Numbered from the stretch's first letter, positions 28,040-38,159 are shown. The stretch: 44,362 nucleotides of DNA from Polaromonas sp. C04 (GCF_002002705.1 NZ_MUNS01000043.1:1-44362); one strand, 5' to 3'. The notes: generated from the letters alone by a model not told the origin. Translations and numbers: made by a program.

Positions 28040-29107
28040 ATGAACCTGCTCGAACAACAACTCCACTACCCCCTGGGCGATGTTTTGCCCGAACCCGGCA
28101 CCACCCTCGAGGTCGCACCGGGCGTGCGCTGGATCCGCATGAGCCTGCCGTTTGCGCTGAACCACATCAACCTGTGGCTGCTGCGCGATGAGATGGACGG
28201 CCCGGATGGCCCGGTCCAGGGCTGGACCATCGTGGACTGCTGCATCAGCCGGGACGAATCGAAGGCCCAGTGGGAAGCCATCTTTGCGACCCAGCTCCAG
28301 GGCCTGCCGATCCTGCGCGTGATCGTGACCCACATGCACCCGGACCATATCGGCCTGGCGCACTGGCTGTGCGAGCGCTGGCAGGCGCCGCTGTGGATCA
28401 GCGCCACCGACTACAACGTGGCGCGTCTGAGCACCCAGAGCACCACCGGCTTCGGCGGCGAGAGCGCCGCCCGGTTCTTTGCCTCGCACGGCCTGACCGA
28501 CCCCGACTCGATCGAGAAAATCCGCGCCCGCACCAACTACTACCCGAGCCTGGTGCCCGACGTGCCGCGCAGTTTCCACCGCCTGATGGACGGCTACACG
28601 GTGCGTATCGGCGGGCGCGACTGGACCTGCATCAGCGGCTACGGCCATGCCCCGGAGCATATTGCGCTGCACTGCGCAGAACTGAACATTTTGATCGGCG
28701 GCGACATGATGCTGCCGCGCATCTCGACGAATGTGAGCGTGTACGACGTCGAGCCCGAGAGCAATGCGCTGACGCAATTCCTCGACTCCATCGACAAATT
28801 CAGCGCGCTGGACGCCGACACCCTGACCCTGCCCTCGCACGGCAAACCCTTCAAGGGCCTGCACAAGCGCATCGAGCAGTTGCACGACCACCACCGCGAC
28901 CGGCTCGCCGAAGTCATGGAGGCATGCCAGCGCAAGCCCTGCCACGCCGCCGACATCCTGCCCATCATGTTCAAGCGCCCACTCGACCTGCACCAGACCA
29001 CGTTTGCCATGGGCGAGGCGGTCGCGCATCTGCACGCGCTGTGGTACGGCGGCCAGCTGCGCCGCACGCTGGATGGCGACGGCATCTACCGCTTCAGCGC
29101 CGTCTGA
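28040..29107 (+). CDS. MBL-fold metallo-hydrolase
   Basis: A 355-residue metallo-beta-lactamase-fold hydrolase. The metal-binding H-x-H-x-D-H motif is in VTHMHPDHIGLAHW; further ligands are likely in GYGHAPEHIALH and the late LPSHGKPFKGLH. Such enzymes hydrolyse thioesters, lactones or phosphoesters. ATG 28040 is preferred because the in-frame ATG at 27986 lies upstream of, and would read through, the operator at 28001-28021. It is divergent from liuR and shares its operator, so a role in acyl-CoA or acyl-thioester metabolism is a reasonable guess. No signal peptide is seen. Confidence 0.9.
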   Translation: MNLLEQQLHYPLGDVLPEPGTTLEVAPGVRWIRMSLPFALNHINLWLLRDEMDGPDGPVQGWTIVDCCISRDESKAQWEAIFATQLQGLPILRVIVTHMHPDHIGLAHWLCERWQAPLWISATDYNVARLSTQSTTGFGGESAARFFASHGLTDPDSIEKIRARTNYYPSLVPDVPRSFHRLMDGYTVRIGGRDWTCISGYGHAPEHIALHCAELNILIGGDMMLPRISTNVSVYDVEPESNALTQFLDSIDKFSALDADTLTLPSHGKPFKGLHKRIEQLHDHHRDRLAEVMEACQRKPCHAADILPIMFKRPLDLHQTTFAMGEAVAHLHALWYGGQLRRTLDGDGIYRFSAV

Positions 29108-29147
29108 GCGTTGGCCGCGGCGCGGCGTTGTCAAAGCGGCCCGAAGT

Positions 29148-29322
29148 GGTCATTCCCAACGCCCTGCCTGTCATTCCCGGCTCCCTGCCTGTCCATTTCC
29201 GCCTCCCTGCCTGTCATTCCCGGCCTGACCGGGAATCCATGTCCGCACACCCGAGATCCTTGTCATGGCAACTGTGGATTCCCGCCTGCGCGGGGAATGA
29301 CGATGCTCGCGGGAATGACGAC
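29148..29322 (+). repeat. REP-type TCATTCCCG repeat cluster
   Basis: The gap between the MBL and metallopeptidase genes holds several copies of GTCATTCCCG and its reverse complement CGGGAATGAC. Near 29162-29225 three tandem units of 21-22 bases (CCCTGCCTGTCATTCCCGGC) follow each other, and GGGAATCCATG (29231) faces GTGGATTCCCGCC (29274). A shorter relative lies at 41945-42060. Such elements form hairpins and may serve as bidirectional terminators between convergent genes. Confidence 0.75.
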
Positions 29323-29338
29323 AGTCGCAGAGGCTGCC

Positions 29339-30307
29339 TCAATCCCAGCGCGGCAGCGCTTCTTCCTTGAGCTGCCCACGCAATTCGGTGTAGTCGGGCA
29401 CCACCGTGCGCACCGTGTCCCAGAAACGCGGGCTGTGGTTCATCACGCGCAGATGGCTCAGTTCGTGCGCCACCACGTAGTCGATGATGGGCTGGCGGAA
29501 ATGGATCAGGCGCCAGTTCAGGCGGATCGAGCCGTCCGCGCTGGCGCTGCCCCAGCGTGTGCCGGCATTGCTCAGGGCGAGGCGGCGCCATTGCACGCCC
29601 AGTCGCGGCGCGAAATGGTTCAGCCGCTCCAGAAATATGCGCCGGGCCTGGCGCATCAGCCAGGCCTGCACGGCATCGCGGATCTGCGCCGGCGTGGCGC
29701 CGAGCGGCAACCCGAGGCGCAGGCTCAGCCGCGGCGCGCCGGGTAGAGCGGCGTTCTGCGCCCCGACACCCGTATCGCTCCGGAGCACGGCCCCCACCTC
29801 GCCGAACGCATGGCGCGGATCGAGCACGATGACGACGCGCTCGCCCAGAAACGGCAGCGTGGCGCCGTCCTTCCACTCGATCCGGTTCGACTCGAGCCGG
29901 CCCTGGCGCTCGCGCGCTTCGCCCAGCTTTTTCACGACCCAGCCGGATTTTTCGCGCAGCGCGGCATCCACCTCGTGCAGCGGCACCCACTTGGGCGCAC
30001 TCACCACCAGGCCGGCCGGTCCCACCGCAAAGCCGATGGTGCGGCGCTTGCCGCGCCGGAACTCGTAGGCCACCACGGCGCCCGACAACTGCGCCTCGCG
30101 GTTCGCGCGCGGATGCCGGAAGGTGGCCGGCGCCAGCATCTGGTCGAGCGGCCGGGTAGCCTCGTTCGGCGCGGCCGTCACTACAAATTCGATAGCTTGT
30201 TGCGCAGGCTCCGCAAGGGCTACAGGCTGATTTCTCTTAAGAACCGGCGGTGCGGGCGGCTCCGGCCCAAACAGGTCCAGCGTGAACTGAAGCAGCCCGC
30301 GCATCAT
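29339..30307 (-). CDS. YgjP-type M48 metallopeptidase domain protein
   Basis: A 322-residue protein of the YgjP/DUF45 group. The zinc motif H-E-x-x-H is in VVAHELSHLRVMNHSPRFW with a downstream Asp/His, and WGSASADGSIRLNWRLIHFRQPIIDYVV is the family core. The N-terminal 100 residues are variable. A copy of the short dispersed repeat lies in frame in this region (30182-30240) and encodes LKRNQPVALAEPAQQAIEF. The peptide substrate is unknown. It is the last gene of the long minus-strand run and starts seven bases after the acyltransferase stop. Confidence 0.9.
   Translation of the reverse strand: MMRGLLQFTLDLFGPEPPAPPVLKRNQPVALAEPAQQAIEFVVTAAPNEATRPLDQMLAPATFRHPRANREAQLSGAVVAYEFRRGKRRTIGFAVGPAGLVVSAPKWVPLHEVDAALREKSGWVVKKLGEARERQGRLESNRIEWKDGATLPFLGERVVIVLDPRHAFGEVGAVLRSDTGVGAQNAALPGAPRLSLRLGLPLGATPAQIRDAVQAWLMRQARRIFLERLNHFAPRLGVQWRRLALSNAGTRWGSASADGSIRLNWRLIHFRQPIIDYVVAHELSHLRVMNHSPRFWDTVRTVVPDYTELRGQLKEEALPRWD
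30182..30240 (+). repeat. Comamonadaceae-type repeat, in-frame copy 4
   Basis: The copy reads AAATTCGATAGCTTG, a GC-rich middle with GCGCAGGCTCCGCAAGG, then GGCTACAGGCTGATTTCTCTTAA. It lies inside the metallopeptidase gene without breaking its frame and encodes NQPVALAEPAQQAIEF on the opposite strand. Confidence 0.7.
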
Positions 30308-30313
30308 CGTGAT

Positions 30314-31102
30314 TCAGCGCCGGCGATCGGCGTCGGCTCCGGCTGGCAAGGCGGCGGACGCGGGCTCCAGGCCGTACGCCTCGGGGTCGAGCCGGCGCAT
30401 CTCGGCCTCGATCCAGGTTTGCACCTCGCGCATCAGCTCGTCGGGCTTGCGGCCCGTGGTGGCGATCGGCTTGCCGATGGAAATGTCCACAATGCCCGGC
30501 GTCTTGATGAAGGCCTTGCGCGGCCAGCATTTGGCCGACGTGACCGCGATCGGGATCACCGGCACGCCGCACTGGATCGCCAGCCGCGTGCCGCCCGATT
30601 TGTAGGTGCCGGCCTGGCCGCGCGGAATGCGCGTGCCCTCGGGGAACATGATGACCCAGTTGCCCTGCTTCATGAGCCGCTTGCCCTGCGTCACCACCTT
30701 GTGGAAGGCACGCGCGCCCTGGCTGCGGTCGATGTGGATCATGTCCATGCGTGCCATGGACCAGCCGAAGAACGGCACGTACAGCAGCTCGCGCTTGAAC
30801 ACATAGGCCAGCGGGTGCGGCATGATGGCCGGCATCACCAGCGTCTCCCAGGTCGACTGGTGCTTGACCAGCAGCACCGCCGCCTCCAGCTCGCCCTGCG
30901 GCAGGTTCTCCCAGCCGGTGATGCGGTTCTGGATGCCCAGGATCACGGTGCCGCTGTTCACCGCGAGCCGGAGCCAGCCCGCGCAGATCCAGTACATGCG
31001 CGTGCTGCTCACGAACAGCGAGGCGATGATGGCGAAGGTGGCCCACGGAATCACGGTGATGGCCATCCACAGCAGATGCAAAAGCGAGCGGATCAGACGC
31101 AT
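30314..31102 (-). CDS. 1-acyl-glycerol-3-phosphate acyltransferase-like protein
   Basis: A 262-residue lysophospholipid acyltransferase (PlsC superfamily). The catalytic H-x4-E (instead of the usual H-x4-D) is His81-Glu86 in VKHQSTWETLVM; the substrate-binding motif FPEGTR and the later VPVIPIAV complete the family set. One or two N-terminal hydrophobic segments (residues 5-30) anchor it in the inner membrane. It would acylate lysophosphatidic acid or a related lysolipid. ATG 31102 starts just one base after the gmhB stop, so translation is probably coupled. Upstream in-frame starts would run into gmhB. Confidence 0.9.
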   Translation of the reverse strand: MRLIRSLLHLLWMAITVIPWATFAIIASLFVSSTRMYWICAGWLRLAVNSGTVILGIQNRITGWENLPQGELEAAVLLVKHQSTWETLVMPAIMPHPLAYVFKRELLYVPFFGWSMARMDMIHIDRSQGARAFHKVVTQGKRLMKQGNWVIMFPEGTRIPRGQAGTYKSGGTRLAIQCGVPVIPIAVTSAKCWPRKAFIKTPGIVDISIGKPIATTGRKPDELMREVQTWIEAEMRRLDPEAYGLEPASAALPAGADADRRR

Positions 31103-31103
31103 G

Positions 31104-31703
31104 TCAAGCCATCTCGGCCGCGCGCGCGGGCTGCGGACCGGCCTCGCGCGCAAGGATGAACGAGGCAAATGCCGCCAGGTCTTCATGCACCAGGGTCCCC
31201 GCGGGAAAGGCCTCGGGCAGCGGCTCGCCGCACGCCAGCCGGTCGCGGAACTGCGCGCCCTGGCCCGTCAGCAGCAAATGGACCTCGCACCCGGCCGCGA
31301 CCCCGGCCTGGATGTCGCGCAGGCTGTCGCCCGCCGCCGGCACGTTCCTGAGTTCGACGCCGTAGCGCTCGCGAATCTGCTCGAACAGGCCGGCCCCGGG
31401 CTTGCGGCAGCTGCAGCCTTCGCCGGGCGCATGCGGACAGAAAAACACGGCGTCGATGCGCCCGCCCTGGGCCGCCAGCAGCTTGTGCATCTTGGCGTGG
31501 ATCTGGTTCAGCGAGGCCATCTCGAACAGCCCGCGCCCGAGACCCGGCTGGTTCGCCACCACCACCACGCGCCAGCCCGCATGGTTGAGCCGGGCAATCG
31601 CCTCCAGCGCACCGGGCATGGGAATCCATTCGTCGGGCGTCTTGACGAAATCTTCGCTGTCCCAGTTGATGGTGCCGTCGCGGTCGAGGATGACGAGCTT
31701 CAT
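31104..31703 (-). CDS. gmhB: D-glycero-beta-D-manno-heptose 1,7-bisphosphate 7-phosphatase
   Basis: A 199-residue HAD-family phosphatase. The nucleophile and acid are in LDRDGTIN (Asp7, Asp9), and the zinc-binding loop typical of GmhB and histidinol phosphatase is FFCPHAPGEGCSCRKP (Cys-x-His ... Cys-x-Cys). It dephosphorylates heptose bisphosphate on the way to ADP-heptose for lipopolysaccharide core. ATG 31703 overlaps the glyS stop as ATGA, which marks the start. The gene is in a run with glycyl-tRNA synthetase and lipid acyltransferase genes, a frequent order in Burkholderiales. Confidence 0.93.
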   Translation of the reverse strand: MKLVILDRDGTINWDSEDFVKTPDEWIPMPGALEAIARLNHAGWRVVVVANQPGLGRGLFEMASLNQIHAKMHKLLAAQGGRIDAVFFCPHAPGEGCSCRKPGAGLFEQIRERYGVELRNVPAAGDSLRDIQAGVAAGCEVHLLLTGQGAQFRDRLACGEPLPEAFPAGTLVHEDLAAFASFILAREAGPQPARAAEMA

Positions 31704-33903
31704 GGCACGGCCACCAGTCTGGACAGGTCGGCCACGCGGTTCATGGCATCGTGCAGGCGCTTGAGCAGGCCGAGCCGGTTCAGGCGCAGGTCCAGCTCCT
31801 CGGCGTTCACCATCACGCCGTCGAAAAACGCATCGACCGGCTCGCGCAGCGCCGCCAGCGTCTGCAGCGAGGCGGTGTAGTCGCCGGCCTCGAACTGCGC
31901 ATTGGCCTGCGCCGCGGTCTGGTTCATGGCTGCGAACAGGGCCGCTTCGGCCGGCGCCTTCAGCAGCAGCTCGCTGACATGCGGGTCCACCTCGGGCGCC
32001 TTCTTCAGGATGTTGCCGATGCGCTTGTTGGCGGCGGCCAGCGCGGGCGCCTCGGGCAGCATGGCGAAGGCGCGCACGGCGTCGAGGCGCTTGGGCACGT
32101 CGGCCAGGCGCTGCGGCCGTTGCGACACCACAGCATCGACTTCCCCAGCGCTGTAGCCCTGTTCGCGCAGGGAGCCGGTCAGGCGGTCGTAGATGAAAGT
32201 CGAAATTGCGTCTGCGCCCGGAGCGTCCAAATGCCAACCAAAGTCACCCCCGGCTTTGTCGCCCGCCTGTTTTGACTCGCCTTGTGCTGATTGATCAAAC
32301 GCGGCAGACGCCATACCCACCAATTGCGCCAGCTCCAAATCCAGACTCTTCTCGATCAGGATGCGGATCACGCCGAGCGCGTGCCGGCGCAGCGCGAACG
32401 GGTCGCGGTCGCCGGTCGGCAGGTTGCCGATGCCGAACATGCCGACCAGGGTTTCGAGCTTGTCGGCCAGCGCCACCACCGTGCCGACCGCGTTGCGCGG
32501 CAGCGTGTCGCCCGCGAAGCGCGGCTTGTAGTGGTCCTCGATCGCATCGGCCACGGCCGGGTCAAGCCCGTCGTGCAGCGCGTAGTAGCGCCCCATGGTG
32601 CCCTGCAGTTCGGGGAACTCGCCCACCATGTCGGTCACGAGGTCGGCCTTGGCCAGCTGCGCGGCCTGCGTGGCCTGCGCGGCGAGCCCGGCACCGCCCA
32701 GCTGCTCGGCGATCGCGCGCGCGATGCGCATCACCCGCAGCACACGCTCGCCCTGCGTGCCGAGCTTGTTGTGATAGACCACCTTGCCGAGCTGCTCGAC
32801 GCGCGAGGCCAGCGATATCTTGCGATCCTGGTCGAAGAAAAACTTGGCGTCGGCCAGGCGCGGGCGCACCACGCGCTCGTTACCCTGCACCACCGCGCTG
32901 GCATCCTCGGGCGTGATGTTGCTGACGACCAGGAACTGATGGGTGAGCTTGCCCTTTGCATCGAGCAGCGGGAAGTACTTCTGGTTCGCCTTCATCGTGA
33001 GGATCAGGCATTCCTGCGGCACCTCGAGAAACTGCGGCTCGAACGCGCACACCAGCACGTTCGGGCGTTCGACCAGCGCGGTCACCTCGTCGAGCAGCGC
33101 GTCGTCGTGGATCGGCTGCAGCGCTGCGTGCGACTTCCCGCCGTCGGCGCTGCCCGCCTTGAGCGCAGCGGCCGCCAGCTGGCGCACGATCTCGGCGCGG
33201 CGCGCCTCGAAGCTGGCGATCACCGCGCCGTCCTCGGCCAGCTGCTGCGCGTAGCTGTCGGCGTCCCGCAGCACGACCGGGTCTACCCGCGCCTCGAAGC
33301 GATGGCCGTGCGTGTCGCGCCCCGCCTGCAGGCCCAGCGCCTGCACCGGCACCACGTCGGCGCCATGCAGCGCGACCAGACCGTGTGCGGGCCGCACAAA
33401 GCTCACGCTGCTCCAGCCCGGCAGCTCGCAGCCGCTCTCCAGCTGGTAGCTCATGACCTTGGGGATGGGCAGTTTCGCGATGGCGTCCAACAGCGCCGCC
33501 TGCAAGCCCTCGGCCAGCGTTGCCCCCTTCTCCGTGCGTTCAAGAAACAGCGCTTCGGCCTTGCCATCCACGGCGCGCCTGAGGCCCGGGACCGCTTGCG
33601 CGCCGACACCGAGCGCCTGCAACTTCTTCAGCAGCGCGGGCGTGGCCTGGCCCGCGGCATCGAGCCCGACCGCGACCGGCATGAGTTTTTGCGACACGGC
33701 CTTGTCAACGGCCTGCGCGGCCACATCGGTGACATGCGCGGCGAGCCGGCGCGGCGAGGCAAAGGCGGTGAGCTGGGCATCAAAGCCCGTCAGGCCCTGC
33801 GCCTGCAGCTTTTCGAACAGCACGCCGGCAAATGCCTCGCCCAGCGCGCGCAGCGCCTTGGGCGGCAGCTCTTCCACAAACAGTTCAACGAGGAGATTTT
33901 TGT

Positions 33904-33907
<4 letters not shown>
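31700..33907 (-). CDS. glyS: glycyl-tRNA synthetase beta subunit
   Basis: The beta subunit pairs with GlyQ in an alpha2-beta2 enzyme that charges tRNA-Gly. Family features are [18 protein letters not shown] at the N-terminus, the central [20 protein letters not shown] near residue 505, and a C-terminal anticodon-binding part ([31 protein letters not shown]). At 735 residues it is somewhat longer than usual (about 690-715). An apparent insert of some 25 residues, rich in Gly, Asp, Ser and Gln ([17 protein letters not shown]...), lies just before the C-terminal domain (DNA about 32205-32305). The start ATG 33907 overlaps the glyQ stop as ATGA. Confidence 0.97.
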
Positions 33908-34809
<902 letters not shown>

Positions 34810-34881
34810 AGGTGATGGGCGCGCCGACCGGCCCGGCGCAAACGGTAAGGGAGCAGGCTCAAGCCCGCCTGAGCCCTGATT

Positions 34882-36462
34882 TTACGGGCCTTCCGGCGCC
34901 CCACCGCTGCGCCGGCGCTGCCACAGCGCCAGCGCCACGCTCAGAAACCCCAGCGCCCACAGCGGCCATAGCCCCAAGCGCGACACCCACCAGGCGTAGG
35001 GCGTGATGCCGCTCCGCCCCTGCACCTCGCCCACCAGCAGGCCGCGCGTGTAGCGCGGCAGCTCGCGCGTCACGTGGCCACGGTAGTCGATGATCACGGT
35101 GGGCCCGGTGTTGGTGGCGCGGATCATGGGCCGCTCGAACTCCAGCGCGCGCATGCGCGAGATCTGCAGGTGCTGGTCGATCGCCACGGTGTCGCCGAAC
35201 CAGCCGATGTTGCTCATGTTGACAAGGATGGTGGGGGCTGCAGCCGCATCACGAAAGCGTGCGCCCAGCTCCTCGCCGAACAGGTCTTCGTAGCAGATGT
35301 TGGGCGCCAGGCGCTGCCCGTCCACCTTGAACGAGGGCTGCCCGACCGCACCGCGGTTGAAGTCGCCCAGCGGGATGTTCATCATCTCGGTGAACCAGCG
35401 AAACAGCGGCGGAATGAACTCGCCGAACGGCACCAGGTGGTGCTTGTCGTAGCGGTACGGCGCCGCCTGGCCCGGCGCCAGCCCGAGCGCCGAGTTGGTG
35501 TAGCCCTGCTCGTAGCTGCCCAGCGGAATGCCGATCAGCGCCGCCTGCGGCCCGTTCACGCCGGGCTGCGCAAAGCGCTGCTGCAGCGCGGCCCAGTAGC
35601 CCGCGGGCAGTTGCTGCGGCAACAGCGGAATGGCGGTCTCCGGCGCCACCACCAGCGGCGTGCGCGCCGCCTGCAGGCGCTCGCCGTACCACTGCAGCGC
35701 CACCGGAATGCCGCTGCCGCCCTGGAATTTTTCGTCCTGCGGGATGTTGCCCTGCAGCAGCGTCACGCCCAGCGTCCCGCTGTCGGTGCTCCAGGGATGC
35801 CGCGCCAGAGCCACCAGCACGGCCACGGGAAGGAGGGCTGCCAGCAGTCCCCAGGGACGCAGCACCAGCGTCCCCGGCTGGCGCAGCCAGGCCGCCACCA
35901 GATACGCCAGCAAGGTGGCGATCCAGCCCACGCCAAAAACACCCACGCTGCTGGCAAACATGCCCAGCGCATCGACCTGCGCATAGCCGCCCGCGCCCCA
36001 CGGAAAGCCGGTGAACCACTGGTCCCGCGCGAGTTCGGCGAGCAGCCACAGCGCTGCGAAAACAATAGCAGATAGCGCCCTGCCGGCGGGGGCTAGCGCC
36101 ACAAAAACCGCGCAAGCCGCGGCGTAGTATAGCGCCAGCAGTGCCGCCAGGGCGGCGACTGCCAGAACCGCCAAGACGGCCGGCAGGCCGCCGTAGGTGT
36201 GCATGGAAATGAACAGCCACCAGAACGTGCCGCCGAGCCAGCACAGCGCAAACAGCCAGCCCAGCCCCGCCGCGTGGCGCCAGTCGTCGCCGGCACGGCA
36301 GCGGTCCACCTGCCAGGCCAGCACGCCCAGGGACAGCAGTTGCAGCCACCCCACGGGAGCGCCCGGCGCCAGCCCGAAGGCGAAGGGCCAGGCCAGGCTG
36401 GCGGCCTGCGCGGCGCCGGCCAGCGCGACCAGCAGCAGGGAGCGTGGGAGGGAAGCTCGCAC
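34882..36462 (-). CDS. lnt: apolipoprotein N-acyltransferase
   Basis: Lnt adds the third acyl chain to the N-terminal Cys of lipoproteins in the inner membrane. The 526-residue protein has the N-terminal membrane domain (several hydrophobic helices over residues 1-220), then a nitrilase-like domain with the Glu-Lys-Cys triad in VAPETAIPLLP, YDKHHLVPFGEF and NICYEDLFGEE, and a last membrane helix near the end. It starts with GTG at 36462, sharing one base with the TAG stop of corC, an order (corC-lnt) also known from E. coli (ybeX-lnt). A degenerate copy of the short repeat may lie in frame at 36061-36106, in the loop after a membrane helix. Confidence 0.97.
   Translation of the reverse strand: MRASLPRSLLLVALAGAAQAASLAWPFAFGLAPGAPVGWLQLLSLGVLAWQVDRCRAGDDWRHAAGLGWLFALCWLGGTFWWLFISMHTYGGLPAVLAVLAVAALAALLALYYAAACAVFVALAPAGRALSAIVFAALWLLAELARDQWFTGFPWGAGGYAQVDALGMFASSVGVFGVGWIATLLAYLVAAWLRQPGTLVLRPWGLLAALLPVAVLVALARHPWSTDSGTLGVTLLQGNIPQDEKFQGGSGIPVALQWYGERLQAARTPLVVAPETAIPLLPQQLPAGYWAALQQRFAQPGVNGPQAALIGIPLGSYEQGYTNSALGLAPGQAAPYRYDKHHLVPFGEFIPPLFRWFTEMMNIPLGDFNRGAVGQPSFKVDGQRLAPNICYEDLFGEELGARFRDAAAAPTILVNMSNIGWFGDTVAIDQHLQISRMRALEFERPMIRATNTGPTVIIDYRGHVTRELPRYTRGLLVGEVQGRSGITPYAWWVSRLGLWPLWALGFLSVALALWQRRRSGGAPEGP
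36061..36106 (+). repeat. possible decayed in-frame copy 5 of the short repeat
   Basis: AACAATAGCAGATAGC, a GC-rich middle and GGGGGCTAGCGCCACAAA resemble the short dispersed repeat. The lnt reading opposite is FVALAPAGRALSAIVF, which recalls PVALAEPAQQAIEF from copy 4. Similarity is partial, so chance is possible. Confidence 0.35.
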
Positions 36463-37337
36463 TAGCCCGTGAGATCTTCGGTGGCGGCGGGCGAGACCTT
36501 GAACCAGCGCACGGCGCCGCCCTTGGTGTGCAGCACCACGAAGTCGAGCCCGGCCATCCGGTGCTGCTCGCCGCGCTTGGGCACATGGCCCATTTCGTGC
36601 GCGATCAGGCCGCCAATGGTGTCGAACTCGTCCTCGGGGTCGGTGCTCGCCAGCGTGACGTCGAAGGCCTCGTTCACGCGCTCGATCGGCGTGTCGCCGC
36701 TGACGCGGTAGGTGTGGTCGGCCAGGCCGAAGATGTCGCCTTCGTCCTCGGGGATGTCGAACTCGTCCTCGATCTCGCCGACGATCTGCTCCAGCACGTC
36801 CTCGATGGTGATGAGCCCGGCGACGCGGCCGAACTCGTCGATCACGATCGCCAGGTGATTGCGGTTGCCGCGGAAGTCGCGCAGCAAATCGTTCAGCGCC
36901 TTGGTCTCGGGCACGAACACGGCGGGGCGCAACAGCGCGCGGATATTCAGCTCGGGCGCGCGCTGCAGTTTCAGCAGGTCCTTGGCCAGCAGGATGCCGA
37001 TGATGTTTTCCTTTTCGCCCTCGTACACCGGAAAGCGCGAGTGCGCGGTCTGGATCACGTCATGCAGCAGCTCGTCGAAGGGCGCGTCGATGTCGATCAG
37101 GTCCATGCGCGTGGCGGCGACCATGACATCGCCGGCGGTCATGTCGGCCATGCGGATCACGCCCTCGAGCATGACGCGGCTCTCGGCGCCGATCACCTGA
37201 TTCTCCTCGGCATCGGCCAGGGTCTGGATCAACCCCGTTTTGGAATCGGGCCCGGGGGAAATAAATTCGGCAACTTTTTGCAGGAAAGTGCGCTTGTCTT
37301 CCTTCTCATGAAAGCGCGAAGGGTGGGGGTCGGACAC
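36462..37337 (-). CDS. corC: CorC/HlyC-type CBS-domain protein
   Basis: A 291-residue cytosolic CorC/YbeX-type protein. It has two CBS domains (about residues 65-185, with ADMTAGDVMVAATRMDLIDID and RNHLAIVIDEFGRVAGLITIEDVLEQIVG) and the C-terminal transporter-associated domain with DTIGGLIAHEMGHVPKRGE. It lacks the DUF21 membrane domain of the large hemolysin-C group. Family roles proposed are magnesium and cobalt handling and ribosome-related stress. Its stop overlaps the lnt GTG. A clear ATG at 37337 is the likely start. Confidence 0.93.
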   Translation of the reverse strand: MSDPHPSRFHEKEDKRTFLQKVAEFISPGPDSKTGLIQTLADAEENQVIGAESRVMLEGVIRMADMTAGDVMVAATRMDLIDIDAPFDELLHDVIQTAHSRFPVYEGEKENIIGILLAKDLLKLQRAPELNIRALLRPAVFVPETKALNDLLRDFRGNRNHLAIVIDEFGRVAGLITIEDVLEQIVGEIEDEFDIPEDEGDIFGLADHTYRVSGDTPIERVNEAFDVTLASTDPEDEFDTIGGLIAHEMGHVPKRGEQHRMAGLDFVVLHTKGGAVRWFKVSPAATEDLTG

Positions 37338-37394
37338 AGTGGATGTGCGGTAGTGATGGAGCCTCTAGGATAGCGGATCGGTGCGGCGCACGAC

Positions 37395-38024
37395 TCACTG
37401 GTCCTCGCGCACGCCGCGCCGCGTGGCCTGCAGGCCCGCCAGAAAGTCCCGGAACTGCTTGGCCTGGGTCTTGAGCTTGTAGTCCATTTCGGCGAACTGC
37501 GTCTCCACCAGCTCGCTCACCCGGCTGTCCAGCGTGGCGGGCGGCAGGCGCAGGTGCGCCTCGGACTCGGAGCCGTCGCGCTCCACCGTGGCGCCCGCGT
37601 TGTGGGCAATCTTGAGCATCGCCTTGTTCTCGGACAGCGCGTGGATGAACATCAGCTCCACGCCCTCGTTGCGCGCATGCATGACGGCGCGGTCGAACAG
37701 GCGCGCGCCGTAGCCGCGCCCGCGCGCGTGCTTGAGCACCGATACCCCGAACTCCGCACACGAGCGGCACTCGGGACTCACCGAGAAGGCCAGGTGCGCC
37801 ATCGCGATCAGTTCCAGCTTGCGGTTGTAGATGCCAAAAATCTCGTCGCGCTCGAAGTTCAGCCCATCGGCGTAGCGCGTGATCTGCTCGTCGTTGGCCA
37901 TGTAGCCGAAGCGCAGGTAGCGGTCGTGCTCGTCGAGCGCCAGCAGGTGGGCGGTGATGCGCTCGCGATGGCCGGGGCCGAGCGAGCGGATCGGCACCAT
38001 CACCGGGGTTTTTGTGTCAGTCAT
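37395..38024 (-). CDS. GNAT-family N-acetyltransferase
   Basis: A 209-residue GNAT acetyltransferase. The CoA-binding motif A reads VLKHARGRGYGARLFDRAV (R-G-x-G-Y/G-A), and YNRKLELIAMAHLAF and LMFIHALSENKAMLKIAHNAGATVER provide the other strands of the fold. A C-terminal helical tail of about 50 residues follows. The acceptor is unknown. It lies 58 bases upstream of corC on the same strand and may be the first gene of the run through the metallopeptidase at 29339. Confidence 0.88.
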   Translation of the reverse strand: MTDTKTPVMVPIRSLGPGHRERITAHLLALDEHDRYLRFGYMANDEQITRYADGLNFERDEIFGIYNRKLELIAMAHLAFSVSPECRSCAEFGVSVLKHARGRGYGARLFDRAVMHARNEGVELMFIHALSENKAMLKIAHNAGATVERDGSESEAHLRLPPATLDSRVSELVETQFAEMDYKLKTQAKQFRDFLAGLQATRRGVREDQ

Positions 38025-38082
38025 GGTTTCAATATACGGGTTTTCGCTAGTGAAGTTAGCTTAGGAAAAACGACAAGTTGTT

Positions 38083-38131
38083 ACACCGGCAGCGCCGGGG
38101 TCGCCCGTGGTCGCCTTTACCCGGCCGATGA
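38083..38131 (-). pseudogene. remnant of an Lrp-type gene 3-prime end
   Basis: ACACCGGCAGCGCC (38083-38096) equals the start of 40202-40215, which is the 3-prime end of the complete lrp gene. A ten-base stretch then interrupts, and the following 25 bases (38107-38131) match 40216-40240 at 20 of 25 positions. On the minus strand this is the tail coding for VKATTALPV, here frameshifted. The remainder of the gene is missing. It lies on the far side of the gntR-MFS pair from the intact gene, in the same orientation. Confidence 0.6.
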
Positions 38132-38159
38132 CTCATCAGGGCCTTGAGCAACTATTCAG

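Noticed and set aside
29162-29225. Three tandem units considered as a CRISPR array
   Set aside because: The units abut with no spacers between them and belong to the REP family; no cas gene is near.
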